DNA of 41,139 nt from WLJO01 sp032117595. GTDB lineage: Bacteria > Actinomycetota > Acidimicrobiia > Acidimicrobiales > Ilumatobacteraceae. Where the stretch lies: positions 1 through 41,139 of the forward strand of contig JAULYZ010000006.1 in the NCBI GenBank assembly GCA_032117595.1, read 5' to 3'. How positions within the stretch are numbered: the stretch's first letter is position 1; every line of letters starts with the position of its first letter. The translations under genes and the position numbers were made by a program. Below, in pieces: positions 15,185 through 23,394 of this stretch. The notes below the pieces were generated by a model. That model had not been told where the DNA came from. It made no database searches and saw nothing but the letters and a program-made list of their open reading frames with translations.

Positions 15185-15973
15185 GTGATCGAACTCAGGG
15201 GTGGCTCCGTCTCGGTGGCGATCGACGAGATGTTCGGTGGCCGGATTGCGTCGCTCGTCGTGGGCTCCGAACGATTGCTGACCCGGGCCGGAACCTCCGA
15301 CGCCGTGCTCGGCTGGGGCTGCTACCCAATGGTGCCCTGGGCGGGACGCGTCCGGCGGGGCACCTTCCGGTTCGCCGGGCGCAACCACCGACTCCCCGTG
15401 CGTCTCGGGCCGCACGCACTGCACGGAACCGTCCTCGATCGCGCCTGGGACGTCGTGGAGAGCACTCCTCGCAGCGCAATGCTCCACATCGATCTCGGAC
15501 CCGACTGGCCGTGGCCGGGGAGCGTCACTCACACGATTGAGCTCGACGGGAACCAGACCGGGGGCGCCGTCCGCTGCCGACTCGAGGTGACGGGTGCAGC
15601 CACGTTCCCTGCACAGGTTGGTTGGCACCCATGGTTCGCCGATGGTTCGCGGCCGCCGCGGCTGTTGTTCGCTGCGCACGCCATGTACGAACGGGACCGT
15701 GATGGCATCCCCACCGGCGAGATGGCGCGGGTCGGTCCGCATCCGTGGGACGACTGCTTCGTGGGCGTCGAGTCGGCACCGGTGCTGGAGTACGCCGACG
15801 GCGCGAGGCTCTCGGTGTGGTCCGACTGCGATCACTGGGTGGTCTACGAGCCGCCGCACGCAGTGTGTGTCGAGCCACAGTCGGGACCGCCCGACGGCTT
15901 CACGCTTCAGCCACACGTGGTCGCACCGCAAGCCCCGCTGAGCCGAACGATGCTCATCACCTGGGCAACCTGA
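15185..15973 (+). CDS. aldose 1-epimerase family protein
   Basis: A 262-residue galactose-mutarotase-like beta-sandwich protein. The family signature includes LGWGCYPMVPWAGRVRRG, LGPHALHGTVLDRAWDV with a catalytic-type His, VGWHPWFADG, and CVEPQSGPPDGF, whose Glu matches the catalytic base. It would interconvert alpha and beta anomers of an aldose or phosphorylated sugar. No sugar operon lies beside it, so the substrate is open. GTG 15185 is preferred; the in-frame ATG 15134 would run across the start of dtd. It ends 33 bases before the end of the convergent CoA transferase gene. Confidence 0.85.
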   Translation: MIELRGGSVSVAIDEMFGGRIASLVVGSERLLTRAGTSDAVLGWGCYPMVPWAGRVRRGTFRFAGRNHRLPVRLGPHALHGTVLDRAWDVVESTPRSAMLHIDLGPDWPWPGSVTHTIELDGNQTGGAVRCRLEVTGAATFPAQVGWHPWFADGSRPPRLLFAAHAMYERDRDGIPTGEMARVGPHPWDDCFVGVESAPVLEYADGARLSVWSDCDHWVVYEPPHAVCVEPQSGPPDGFTLQPHVVAPQAPLSRTMLITWAT

Positions 15974-16006
15974 CCCGCCCGGGTCCGGCGACCTGCACCG
16001 TCTCGG

Positions 16007-17203
16007 TCAGCCGGGCTCGCCACCCACGATCCTGCGCGACCGGAGATCAGCGATTGCCGCATCGTCGAAACCGAGTTCACGGAGGATCTCATCACTGTGC
16101 TCGTCGAAGTCGGGTGCGTGACGCGGGAGCTCAGTAGGTGTGCGCTCGAAGCGGGCAGCCGACCGCGGCTCGCGCACCAGCCCGAGGTGCGGCCGTTCAT
16201 GCTCGACGACCGTACCGCTGTGCTGTATCTGCGGGTCGAGGTGAACGTTCTCGAGCTCGATGACCGCCGCTGACGGGATGTCCTCCTTGTCGAGGATCTC
16301 GACGAGCTCGGCACTGGTGAGGCGCGCAAACTCCTCCTCGATCGCGTCGCGAAGCTGTTGACGGTTCTCGTTGCGGGCCTCGAGCGTGGCGAACCGCTCA
16401 TCACCGAGCCACTCGTCGCGCCGGAGCGCCCTGCACAACTGCGGGAACTGGCGCTCCGAGGTGGGCACTGCGGCGAGATACCCGTCCTTGCTGCGGAACA
16501 CCATGTAGTCGTCGCCGATGTGGGCGCCGGCAGTCACATTGCTGTCGCGCAGCGCATGCTGCATCATCCCGTCTGGCCAGAAGAAGTTCAGAGCAACGTC
16601 GACCATCGAGATCCGGACGTGTTGCCCACCGAGGCCCCGCTCGCGGGCCAGCAATGCCGAGGTCGCTGCCTGCGCTGCGGCGTAGGCGGTTGCTTTGTCG
16701 ATGACTGCGTTACGGATCAACGTCGGCCGACCCACCATTGGGTCGCGCTGCAGAGCCGCCATCCCCACGAGTGCCTGCACCACGTAGTCGTACGTCTTGC
16801 GCTCGACGTACGGCCCGCTCTCGCCGAAGCCACTCACCGACACATAGACCAACCCAGCGTTCGCCGAACGCATTGCAGGTTCGCCCAGACCGAGTCGCTC
16901 GGCGACACCGGGACGGAAGTTCTGGATGAACACGTCGGCGCTCTCGAGCAGACGGCGCGCAATGGCCTGTCCTTCGGTGGTGGTGAGATCGAGCACGAGG
17001 TCGCGCTTGCCCCGGTTCACTCCGGCCCACACGGCACTGATCGTGCCCACCCGGTGACCGAGCTTGCGGAGACGGTCACCGCCCTTGGGCTGTTCGATCT
17101 TGATGACCTCGGCACCGTGCTCGGCGAGGACCGCTGCGGCGAGCGGTCCGGCGATCATCTGGGTTGCATCGACGACACGAATTCCGTGGAGAGGACCGGG
17201 CAT
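16007..17203 (-). CDS. CaiB/BaiF family (family III) CoA transferase
   Basis: A 398-residue class III CoA transferase moving CoA between carboxylic acids through an aspartyl-CoA thioester. Typical sequence includes GIRVVDATQMIAGPLAAAVL, EHGAEVIKIEQPKGGD, WAGVNRGKRDLVLDL, and DVFIQNFRPGVAERLGLG. SVSGFGESGPYVERKTYDYV follows. The Asp of the KTYDYVVQ region is in the expected place for the nucleophile. The acyl substrate is unknown; relatives act on bile acids, carnitine, fatty acids or 2-methyl acids. ATG 17203 lies 6 bases from TACATT, a good -10 at leaderless spacing. It is divergent from the glycosyltransferase operon. Confidence 0.92.
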   Translation of the reverse strand: MPGPLHGIRVVDATQMIAGPLAAAVLAEHGAEVIKIEQPKGGDRLRKLGHRVGTISAVWAGVNRGKRDLVLDLTTTEGQAIARRLLESADVFIQNFRPGVAERLGLGEPAMRSANAGLVYVSVSGFGESGPYVERKTYDYVVQALVGMAALQRDPMVGRPTLIRNAVIDKATAYAAAQAATSALLARERGLGGQHVRISMVDVALNFFWPDGMMQHALRDSNVTAGAHIGDDYMVFRSKDGYLAAVPTSERQFPQLCRALRRDEWLGDERFATLEARNENRQQLRDAIEEEFARLTSAELVEILDKEDIPSAAVIELENVHLDPQIQHSGTVVEHERPHLGLVREPRSAARFERTPTELPRHAPDFDEHSDEILRELGFDDAAIADLRSRRIVGGEPG

Positions 17204-17209
17204 GTCCGG

Positions 17210-17215
17210 AATGTA
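17210..17215 (-). promoter_or_regulatory. -10 element of the CoA transferase gene
   Basis: TACATT on the minus strand, 6 bases before ATG 17203; no -35 consensus at 17 bases. Confidence 0.5.
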
Positions 17216-17260
17216 GCGATCGGACACCGCTGCGCCCGCTGGGCTGGGATTACCGACGAG

Positions 17261-17266
17261 TAGCAT
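17261..17266 (+). promoter_or_regulatory. -10 element of the glycosyltransferase operon
   Basis: TAGCAT, 9 bases before ATG 17276; no ribosome site is visible. Confidence 0.45.
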
Positions 17267-17275
17267 CGAGAGTCC

Positions 17276-18586
17276 ATGCCCCCCGCACCGGATCTCCGTT
17301 CGCTCGGCCGCGACGAGCCGCTGCGGATCGCCTACCTCACCTACCGGGGCAAGCCCCATGTGGGTGGCCAGGGCGTCTACACCCGTCATCTCACCAAGGC
17401 GCTCGCCGACCTCGGTCACGAGGTGGAGGTCTATGGCGGCCAGCCGTACCCGATCCTCGACGACCGGGTGGTGCTCCATCAGCTGCGGAGCCTCGACCTC
17501 TTCAACGACCTCTACCCGGGTCGCTTCCCCGCCTACTGGGAGTTCAAGTCGCTCGCCGATCTCGTCGAGGTGGCCCAGTTCTCGATGGGCACCTTCAGCG
17601 AACCCCTCGCCTTCTCCGTGCGCGCCATGAAGGCACTGCGCCCGCGGGTCCGCGACTTCGACCTCGTGCACGACAACCAGTGCCTCGGATACGGCTGCCT
17701 GCGGATCGAGCAGATGATGCCGCTCATCACCACCCTGCACCACCCCATCACCAAAGACCGCGAACTCGAGATGAGCCACGCCCCGAACGCGTGGAAGCGT
17801 TGGTCCGTGGGACGTTGGTACAACTTCGTCCGGATGCAGGGGCGCGTCGCCCGACGCATGCCGCGCATCGTCGTCGTGAGCGAGAACAGCATCAAGGACA
17901 TCCACGGCGACATGGGCGTGTCGCTCGACCGGATGCGACTGGTGCCCGTCGGCGTGGACATCGACCTCTTCCGCCCGATGCCCGATGTGCAACGCCGCCC
18001 GGGTCAGCTCATCACCACCGCTTCGGCCGATGTTGCGCTCAAGGGTCTCCAGTACCTGCTCGAGGCGATGGCGAAGTTGCGTACCGAGCGCGATATCCGT
18101 CTCACCATCATCGGCAAGCCTCGAGCCGGTCACAGCATGGACCTCATCGAGCGACTCGGCCTGAAGCCGCACATCGACTTCGTCTCCGGTGTGACCGACG
18201 AGCGCATCGTCGAGCTGTACGCCGAGGCGGAGCTCGCCGTGGTGCCGAGTCTCTACGAGGGCTTCAGCCTCCCGGCCATCGAGGCCATGTCCACCGGGAC
18301 CTGCCTCGTCGCCACCACCGGCGGCGCACTCCCCGAGGTCACCGGAACCGATGGCGAGACCGTGCTCTCGTGCCCCCCGGGCGAGTCAGATGCTCTCGCC
18401 GCAGCGCTGCGACGCGGACTCGATGACGCAGGGTTGCGTGCACGTGTCGGGGCAGCGGGACGTCAACGGGTGGTGGAGCGCTGGAGCTGGCGTCACTGCG
18501 CGCAACTCACCGTCGATCAGTACCGCGAGGTGCTGGAGATGCCGCACAACGTCGAGAAGCTCCGTCGCAACGGCCGGATCCGCTGA
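17276..18586 (+). CDS. glycosyltransferase family 4 protein
   Basis: A 436-residue GT-B fold retaining glycosyltransferase. The N-terminal acceptor side has RIAYLTYRGKPHVGGQGVYT with the Gly-rich loop. The C-terminal nucleotide-sugar side has VPVGVDIDLFRP, LTIIGKPR, and the EX7E motif EGFSLPAIE at Glu328 and Glu336. Donor and acceptor are unknown. It is cytoplasmic, with no signal or membrane span. It leads a three-gene unit: a methyltransferase begins 8 bases after its stop, and a toroid-fold protein overlaps that. The set suggests one pathway making a methylated glycan or glycolipid. That is inference from context. Confidence 0.9.
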   Translation: MPPAPDLRSLGRDEPLRIAYLTYRGKPHVGGQGVYTRHLTKALADLGHEVEVYGGQPYPILDDRVVLHQLRSLDLFNDLYPGRFPAYWEFKSLADLVEVAQFSMGTFSEPLAFSVRAMKALRPRVRDFDLVHDNQCLGYGCLRIEQMMPLITTLHHPITKDRELEMSHAPNAWKRWSVGRWYNFVRMQGRVARRMPRIVVVSENSIKDIHGDMGVSLDRMRLVPVGVDIDLFRPMPDVQRRPGQLITTASADVALKGLQYLLEAMAKLRTERDIRLTIIGKPRAGHSMDLIERLGLKPHIDFVSGVTDERIVELYAEAELAVVPSLYEGFSLPAIEAMSTGTCLVATTGGALPEVTGTDGETVLSCPPGESDALAAALRRGLDDAGLRARVGAAGRQRVVERWSWRHCAQLTVDQYREVLEMPHNVEKLRRNGRIR

Positions 18587-18594
18587 GGGATCCA

Positions 18595-19311
18595 ATGCTC
18601 ACGGTCCGGTACGAGACGTGGGGACTTCGGGCCGGCGACCTCGTGCTCGATGCCGGTGCCGGTTTCGGCCGCCACGCCTTCGAGACCGCCCGGCGCGGTG
18701 GCCGCATCGTGGCGCTCGACTACGCGCTCGACGAGGTCATCGGCACGCGCAACACCTTTGCAGCGATGGTGGAGGCGGGCGAGATACAGCCGGAGAACTA
18801 CGTGACCGTACTGCGGGGAGATGCCACGCGCCTGCCGTTCGCCGATGCATCATTCGACCGGGTCGTGACCTCCGAGGTGCTCGAGCACATCCAGAACGAT
18901 GTTGCTGCAATCGACGAACTCGTGCGCGTGCTGAAGCCCGGCGGTGTACTCGCCGCAACGGTCCCAGCATGGTTCCCCGAGAAGGTGAACTGGATGCTCA
19001 GCGATGAGTACCACGCGCCACGCGCTGCAGGTGGCCACGTCCGCATCTACTCCGCCACGGAGCTCTCGGCGAAGCTGCGTGCTGCCGGCCTCGAGGTATT
19101 CGCACGGCACCGCGCTCACGCTCTCCACTCGCCGTACTGGTGGCTGAAGTGCGCAGTCGGTCCGGGCAACAACGACCACTGGGCCGTCTCGCGCTACCGA
19201 CGCTTCCTCGAGTGGGACATCGTTCGCCAGCCCACCGCGGTGCGCCTCGCCGAGCGCGCACTCAACCCAGCGCTTGGCAAGAGCATCGTGTTCTACGGAC
19301 GTAAGCCGTGA
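18595..19311 (+). CDS. class I SAM-dependent methyltransferase
   Basis: A 238-residue Rossmann-fold methyltransferase. Motif I is VLDAGAGFGRHAFETARRGG (about residues 17-36), followed by VALDYALDEV for SAM ribose binding, RGDATRLPFADASFDRVV, and LEHIQNDVAAIDELVRVLKP. The substrate is unknown; UbiE/Coq5-like and sugar methyltransferases share these motifs. ATG 18595 follows a GAGGGAT ribosome site. It is the second gene of the operon, and its stop overlaps the next GTG start by four bases. The C-terminal third includes a Trp-rich stretch (HSPYWWLKCAVGPGNNDHWA) that may form the substrate pocket. Confidence 0.88.
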   Translation: MLTVRYETWGLRAGDLVLDAGAGFGRHAFETARRGGRIVALDYALDEVIGTRNTFAAMVEAGEIQPENYVTVLRGDATRLPFADASFDRVVTSEVLEHIQNDVAAIDELVRVLKPGGVLAATVPAWFPEKVNWMLSDEYHAPRAAGGHVRIYSATELSAKLRAAGLEVFARHRAHALHSPYWWLKCAVGPGNNDHWAVSRYRRFLEWDIVRQPTAVRLAERALNPALGKSIVFYGRKP

Positions 19312-20342
19312 GTCTGCTCCCCCACCTGCCCGGCATCATCACTGCCGACGAAGTCCGCTCCACGGCACGCTCCATCTCAGCACTGCAGTTGCCGAACGGG
19401 ATGATTCCCTGGTTCGTCGGCGGTCACTGCGACCCGTGGAACCATGTGGAGACGGCGATGGCACTCGATGTGGCCGGCCTCCACGACGAAGCAGCCCTCG
19501 CCTACGACTGGTTGCTCCACACCCAACGCCCCGACGGTGCCTGGCACAACTACTACATGCCCGATTCCACCCTCGAGGACGCGAAGCTCGACACCAACGT
19601 CTGTGCCTACATCGGTACAGGGCTGTGGCATCACTGGCTGTGCACCGAGGACCGTTCGTTCGCCGAACGCACCTGGCCTGCGCTGGTGCGCGCGCTCGAC
19701 TGGGTGGTGTCGTTGCAGCAGCCCGACGGCACGGTGCTCTGGGCCATCGAGTCCAACGGTGATCGTCCGTGGGACTACGCGCTCCTCACGGGCTCGTCCT
19801 CGATCTGGCACGCACTCGACTCGGGGGTGCGGCTCGGAGGCGTGCTCGGCGCCGATACCGGCGCATGGGCCGAGGCTCTCGCCCGGCTCGGCGCAGCCAT
19901 CCGTGAGGAGCCCGGACCACCCCGCTTCGCCGACAAGTCCGAGTGGGCCATGGACTGGTACTACCCGGTGCTGTGTGGAGTGCTCACCGGCGAGGAGGCC
20001 AAGGCCCGCCTCGCCGACCAGTGGGACCGATTCGTCATGCCGGGCCGCGGCGTGCGCTGCGTGAGTCGCGAGCCATGGGTGACCGCAGCCGAGACCTCCG
20101 AGTGCTCGCTCTCCCACATGGCAACAGGCGATACCGACACGGCCATCGACCTGCTCGCCACCACCCGCGCCCACCGCTGCGACGACGGCTCCTACCTCAC
20201 CGGGCTCGTCTACCCCGCCCGCATCACCTTCCCCGATCAGGAGCGCACGGCCTACACCGCCGCAGCCGTGATCCTCGCCGCCGACGCCATCACCGGCGCC
20301 TCGCCGGCGGCCCACCTCTTCCGTCCTGCGCCCGGGGCCTGA
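19308..20342 (+). CDS. prenyltransferase/squalene-cyclase-like toroid protein
   Basis: A 344-residue protein of the alpha/alpha toroid type that databases often label prenyltransferase. Repeated QxxDG-like elements support this: LQLPNGMIPWFVGGH, QRPDGAWHNYYMP and QQPDGTVLWAIES. No DDxx metal motif of true prenyltransferases is apparent, and a six-hairpin glycosidase-like or glycan-binding role is equally possible. Start GTG 19308 overlaps the methyltransferase stop (GTGA), so translation is coupled. It closes the glycosyltransferase/methyltransferase/toroid operon. The next gene has its own TAAGGT promoter hexamer. Confidence 0.7.
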   Translation: MSLLPHLPGIITADEVRSTARSISALQLPNGMIPWFVGGHCDPWNHVETAMALDVAGLHDEAALAYDWLLHTQRPDGAWHNYYMPDSTLEDAKLDTNVCAYIGTGLWHHWLCTEDRSFAERTWPALVRALDWVVSLQQPDGTVLWAIESNGDRPWDYALLTGSSSIWHALDSGVRLGGVLGADTGAWAEALARLGAAIREEPGPPRFADKSEWAMDWYYPVLCGVLTGEEAKARLADQWDRFVMPGRGVRCVSREPWVTAAETSECSLSHMATGDTDTAIDLLATTRAHRCDDGSYLTGLVYPARITFPDQERTAYTAAAVILAADAITGASPAAHLFRPAPGA

Positions 20343-20391
20343 CGGCGGCACCCACCACGAGTCGCCTCGGCGGTGGTGCACCCCTGGGGAC

Positions 20392-20397
20392 TAAGGT
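20392..20397 (+). promoter_or_regulatory. -10 element of the LLM oxidoreductase gene
   Basis: TAAGGT, 7 bases before ATG 20405; no ribosome site is visible. Confidence 0.5.
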
Positions 20398-20404
20398 GCC
20401 GCCC

Positions 20405-21340
20405 ATGGCAAAGAAACCCTTCAAGTTCGGCGCAAAGGCAACCTGGGCATCCAACGGTGCGGAGTGGGCGGGCCTCGCCAAGCAGGCCGAGGACCTCGGC
20501 TACTACTCGTTCCAGATCGATGATCACTTCAACAAGGCGTTCGCCCCGGTTCCGGCCATCATGGCTGCAGCCTGTGCAACGTCGAAGGTGAAGGTCGGCC
20601 CGCACGTTGCCGGTGTCGACTTCCGCAACGTCGTCGAGTTCGCCAAGGAAGCCGCAACCATCGACCTGCTCTCCGACGGGCGCTTCTCGATGGGCATCGG
20701 CGCCGGCTGGAACAAGTCCGACTACGACAACGCCGGCATCGAGCAGAAGGATGCAATGACCCGCATCGAGCGGCTCGGCGAGGCCGTGGACATCTTCCGC
20801 GGCCTCTGGGGCGCCGACAAGTTCGGCTACCAGGGCAAGCACTACTCGGTGGCCGAGCACGACGCTCAGCCCAAGCCGGTCAAGCCCATCGAGGTGCTCA
20901 TCGGCGGTGGCGGCCAGAAGATCCTGACCCTTGCGGCGAACAAGGCCGATGTGGTGGGCGTCAACCCGAAGATCGTCGGCCGCTCGATCAACCCGAAGTC
21001 GATGGCGACCGCTGCGTTCGAGGCTGTCGACGAGAAGGTCGGCTGGATCCACGAGGCCGCCAAGGCGGCGGGGCGCTCCGACCAGATCGAGTTGCAGTTG
21101 CAGTTCTTCGCGACCGTCGTCACCGACGACAAGATGGGTGTCTGCGAGAAGTTCGCCCCCGCCTTCGGTCTTCCCGTCGAGGTCGTGGCTGCGGCACCGT
21201 TCTTCGCGATCGGCTCGCTCGCACACATCAAGGAGAACATCGAGATGATGCGCGAACGTTGGGGCATCTCCTACTTCGTGTGCCAGAACGACGGCACGAA
21301 GCAGCTCGCGTCGATCGTCGCCGAACTCGCCGGCAAGTAG
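20405..21340 (+). CDS. LLM-class F420-dependent oxidoreductase
   Basis: A 311-residue luciferase-like TIM-barrel protein. It begins MAKKPFKFGAKATWASNGAE and has GYYSFQIDDHF, VGPHVAGVDFRN, and EAATIDLLSDGRFSMGIGAG followed by WNKSDY. IEVLIGGGGQKILTLAA follows later. The LSDGRF...GIGAGW block is typical of F420-binding members of actinobacteria. Substrate is unknown; such enzymes reduce or oxidise many alcohols, aldehydes and enones. Coenzyme F420 use is a family inference. The 3' end is 4 bases from the end of the convergent methyltransferase gene. Confidence 0.88.
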   Translation: MAKKPFKFGAKATWASNGAEWAGLAKQAEDLGYYSFQIDDHFNKAFAPVPAIMAAACATSKVKVGPHVAGVDFRNVVEFAKEAATIDLLSDGRFSMGIGAGWNKSDYDNAGIEQKDAMTRIERLGEAVDIFRGLWGADKFGYQGKHYSVAEHDAQPKPVKPIEVLIGGGGQKILTLAANKADVVGVNPKIVGRSINPKSMATAAFEAVDEKVGWIHEAAKAAGRSDQIELQLQFFATVVTDDKMGVCEKFAPAFGLPVEVVAAAPFFAIGSLAHIKENIEMMRERWGISYFVCQNDGTKQLASIVAELAGK

Positions 21341-21344
21341 TCGT

Positions 21345-21986
21345 TCACGCCGCGGTTCGGCGCAGCACGCGCAACGAACCGGTGGCGCTCACCTCGATGA
21401 AGCGGCCGCTTCCCAGTGCGGGCAGGTAGATCTGCTCGTACGGGGGGCGGCCGCCGTCGTTGGGGTCGGGGAACACGTCGTGAATGATGAGGTAACCGCC
21501 CGGCGCGAGATGGGGCGTCCAGCCCTCGTAGTCGAGGCGGGCCGGCTCCACACCGTGTCCCCCATCGATGAACAACAGCGCAAGCGGGCTCGACCAATGG
21601 CGCGCCACGGTGGGCGACTGGCCCACGACGGCAACCACCACATCCTCGAGCCCCGCATCGTGAATCGTGGCCCGGAACCTCGGCAGGGTGTCCATCTTTC
21701 CCACACGCGCATCCACGTCGGACGGGTCGTGCCACTCCCAACCCGCCTGATTCTCCTCAGAACCGCGATGGTGATCGACGGCGAAGAGCACCGTTGACGC
21801 CTGGCGAGCCGCAGCGCCGAGCCACACGGTGGATCGCCCGCAGTACGAACCGATCTCCACGAACGCGAGACCCGGGCAATCGTGCGCTGCACGGATGGCG
21901 GCGTCGTAGAGGGCATCGCCCTCGTTGGGTGGCATGAACCCCTTCGCTGCGAGCGCATGAGCCCGCAGCGATGCGGGCAAGGTCAC
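21345..21986 (-). CDS. class I SAM methyltransferase (Methyltransf_24 type)
   Basis: A 213-residue predicted methyltransferase. The SAM loop is AFVEIGSYCGRSTVWLG, followed by VLFAVDHHRGSEEN. LLFIDGGHGVEPARLDYEGW then gives the acidic motif of the Methyltransf_24 / CmcI-like group, and HLAPGGYLIIHDVFPDP follows. Metal-dependent O-methyltransferases share the DxxH-type block. The start is GTG 21986, overlapping the nitroreductase stop by four bases. Longer open frame upstream is only the shadow of the nitroreductase gene. It is the downstream partner of the nitroreductase in a two-gene operon. The substrate is unknown. Confidence 0.8.
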   Translation of the reverse strand: MTLPASLRAHALAAKGFMPPNEGDALYDAAIRAAHDCPGLAFVEIGSYCGRSTVWLGAAARQASTVLFAVDHHRGSEENQAGWEWHDPSDVDARVGKMDTLPRFRATIHDAGLEDVVVAVVGQSPTVARHWSSPLALLFIDGGHGVEPARLDYEGWTPHLAPGGYLIIHDVFPDPNDGGRPPYEQIYLPALGSGRFIEVSATGSLRVLRRTAA

Positions 21987-22645
21987 CAGGTGTCCCAGTG
22001 AATGATGCTGTCGGGCGACGGGCGCTCGGCCGCCTTGAAGTCGGTGCCCTTGGTGAAGGCGAGCGGCGAGAGGCACACCTGCTGCACTGCGTCGAAGGGG
22101 ATCCCGAGGATGTCGGCAACCGCCTGCTCCTGCATGAGGTGCAGCGTGGTCCACGCCATGCCGAGGCCGCGTGCACGCGCCGCCAGCATGAAACTCCACA
22201 TCGCAGGGAGGATGTTGCCCATCATCGATGCGGTGAACATGCCTGCCTGGCCATCGGTGCGCATGCCGGCAGCGCTGCAGCCGATGACGAGCACCGGAGC
22301 GTCACCCATGCGCTCGCCGAGGAAATCGGCCGATGCGGCGCTGCGACGCTGCTGAGCATTCGCGTCCGCAGACCCCTTGTCGATGGAGCCGATGTAGACG
22401 CCGTCCATGCCCTTGTAGATCTCGAAGCACTGGCGGTACACCTCGCCGATTGCCTTGCGCTTGGCTGCGTCCTTCACGATGACGAAGGCCATCGTGGGAT
22501 TGTTCGAGCCCGACGGCGACTGCTGTGCAATGTCCACGCACTCACGGATCAGCGCGTCGGGAACCGGCTTGTCGAAGTCGAGGCGCTTGCGGACGGCCCG
22601 CGTCGTGGAGAGCAACTGGTCGGGATTGAGCGGGAGGAGAGACAT
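21983..22645 (-). CDS. nitroreductase family protein
   Basis: A 220-residue FMN-dependent nitroreductase-fold protein. Family features are the N-terminal STTRAVRKRLDFDKPVP (Arg residues for FMN phosphate), AQQSPSGSNNPTMAFVIVKD, AMWSFMLAARARGLGMAWTT, and ADILGIPFDAVQQVCL. Physiological substrates of such proteins are usually quinones, enones or other electrophiles. The gene leads a minus-strand pair with the methyltransferase. A TAGCGT hexamer lies 6 bases before ATG 22645, in the 19-base gap to the upstream NUDIX gene. Confidence 0.9.
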   Translation of the reverse strand: MSLLPLNPDQLLSTTRAVRKRLDFDKPVPDALIRECVDIAQQSPSGSNNPTMAFVIVKDAAKRKAIGEVYRQCFEIYKGMDGVYIGSIDKGSADANAQQRRSAASADFLGERMGDAPVLVIGCSAAGMRTDGQAGMFTASMMGNILPAMWSFMLAARARGLGMAWTTLHLMQEQAVADILGIPFDAVQQVCLSPLAFTKGTDFKAAERPSPDSIIHWDTW

Positions 22646-22651
22646 GCCGTG

Positions 22652-22657
22652 ACGCTA
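22652..22657 (-). promoter_or_regulatory. -10 element of the nitroreductase gene
   Basis: TAGCGT on the minus strand, 6 bases before ATG 22645. Confidence 0.45.
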
Positions 22658-22664
22658 CCGGGCG

Positions 22665-23369
22665 TCATTCGGCGTTGCCGCGCCAGATGGGCAGCCGAGG
22701 CGGCTCGAAGACCGCCGCAAGGCGCTCGCCGCGCAATGCTGCGAAGGCCATCGGGCCCCACCAACTCGCCCCGGCAGTGGGCCACGGCAGATCATCCTCG
22801 GCGAAAAAGCCCACACCCGCCGTTTCGAGCGGATGGCCCTGCAGCGAGCCGCCGACCGCCCGGCAGTGGAACAGGATCATGTACATCCCGAACCGGGTGA
22901 AGCCCATTCGCTGGCCGTCGATCACAGCGATGACCTGTTCGGGTACGCACTCGATGCCGGTCTCCTCGAGGACCTCCTTGAGCGCAACCTCGGCAGGCGA
23001 GTACCCGACATCGGCCCAGCCCGTGGGATAGAGCCAGATTCCCGAGTCGGGGCGCTTCACGAGCAGGATGCGACCCTCGTCGTCGCCCACGATGGCACCG
23101 ATCGCAACCTTGGGTGTGACATAGCCCGGAACACCCTCGCCCACGGACTCCATCCACTCCTGCACGAAGTGGTCCTTCTCGCGCTCGACCTCGAGCACCT
23201 CATCGGCAGCGGCCTTGATGTCGGCGGCGACGTGCAGCACTTCCTCGTAACGTTCGCGCTCGTACAGATTCTGGGTGAACCCGAGTCCGGTCCGGGCGAT
23301 GGCGGCGAGAGTCTCGCTCCAGCGCACCAAATCGCGTGTGAACTCCGCAGGAGCCGCCCCGTCACCCAT
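22665..23369 (-). CDS. NUDIX hydrolase with N-terminal helical domain
   Basis: A 234-residue protein. The first 75 residues are helical (ARTGLGFTQNLYERERYEEV) and resemble the NUDIX N-terminal domain seen in YjhB-type enzymes. The catalytic NUDIX box is GWADVGYSPAEVALKEVLEE followed by TGIE; the first box Glu is Tyr and Arg is Lys, while the metal-binding EExG core is kept. The domain begins KVAIGAIVGDDEGRILLVKR and hydrolyses a nucleoside diphosphate linked to another group; the substrate is unknown. A TAGCCT hexamer lies 7 bases before ATG 23369. It is 19 bases from the next gene. Confidence 0.85.
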   Translation of the reverse strand: MGDGAAPAEFTRDLVRWSETLAAIARTGLGFTQNLYERERYEEVLHVAADIKAAADEVLEVEREKDHFVQEWMESVGEGVPGYVTPKVAIGAIVGDDEGRILLVKRPDSGIWLYPTGWADVGYSPAEVALKEVLEETGIECVPEQVIAVIDGQRMGFTRFGMYMILFHCRAVGGSLQGHPLETAGVGFFAEDDLPWPTAGASWWGPMAFAALRGERLAAVFEPPRLPIWRGNAE

Positions 23370-23376
23370 GTGCGTC

Positions 23377-23382
23377 AGGCTA
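23377..23382 (-). promoter_or_regulatory. -10 element of the NUDIX gene
   Basis: TAGCCT on the minus strand, 7 bases before ATG 23369, located inside the short gap after glnD. Confidence 0.45.
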
Positions 23383-23394
23383 CCCGTTCACCCA

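Noticed and set aside
16007..18172. Very long minus-strand frame through the glycosyltransferase region
   Set aside because: Its part beyond 17203 is antisense to the glycosyltransferase and has shadow composition; only 16007-17203 matches a family.
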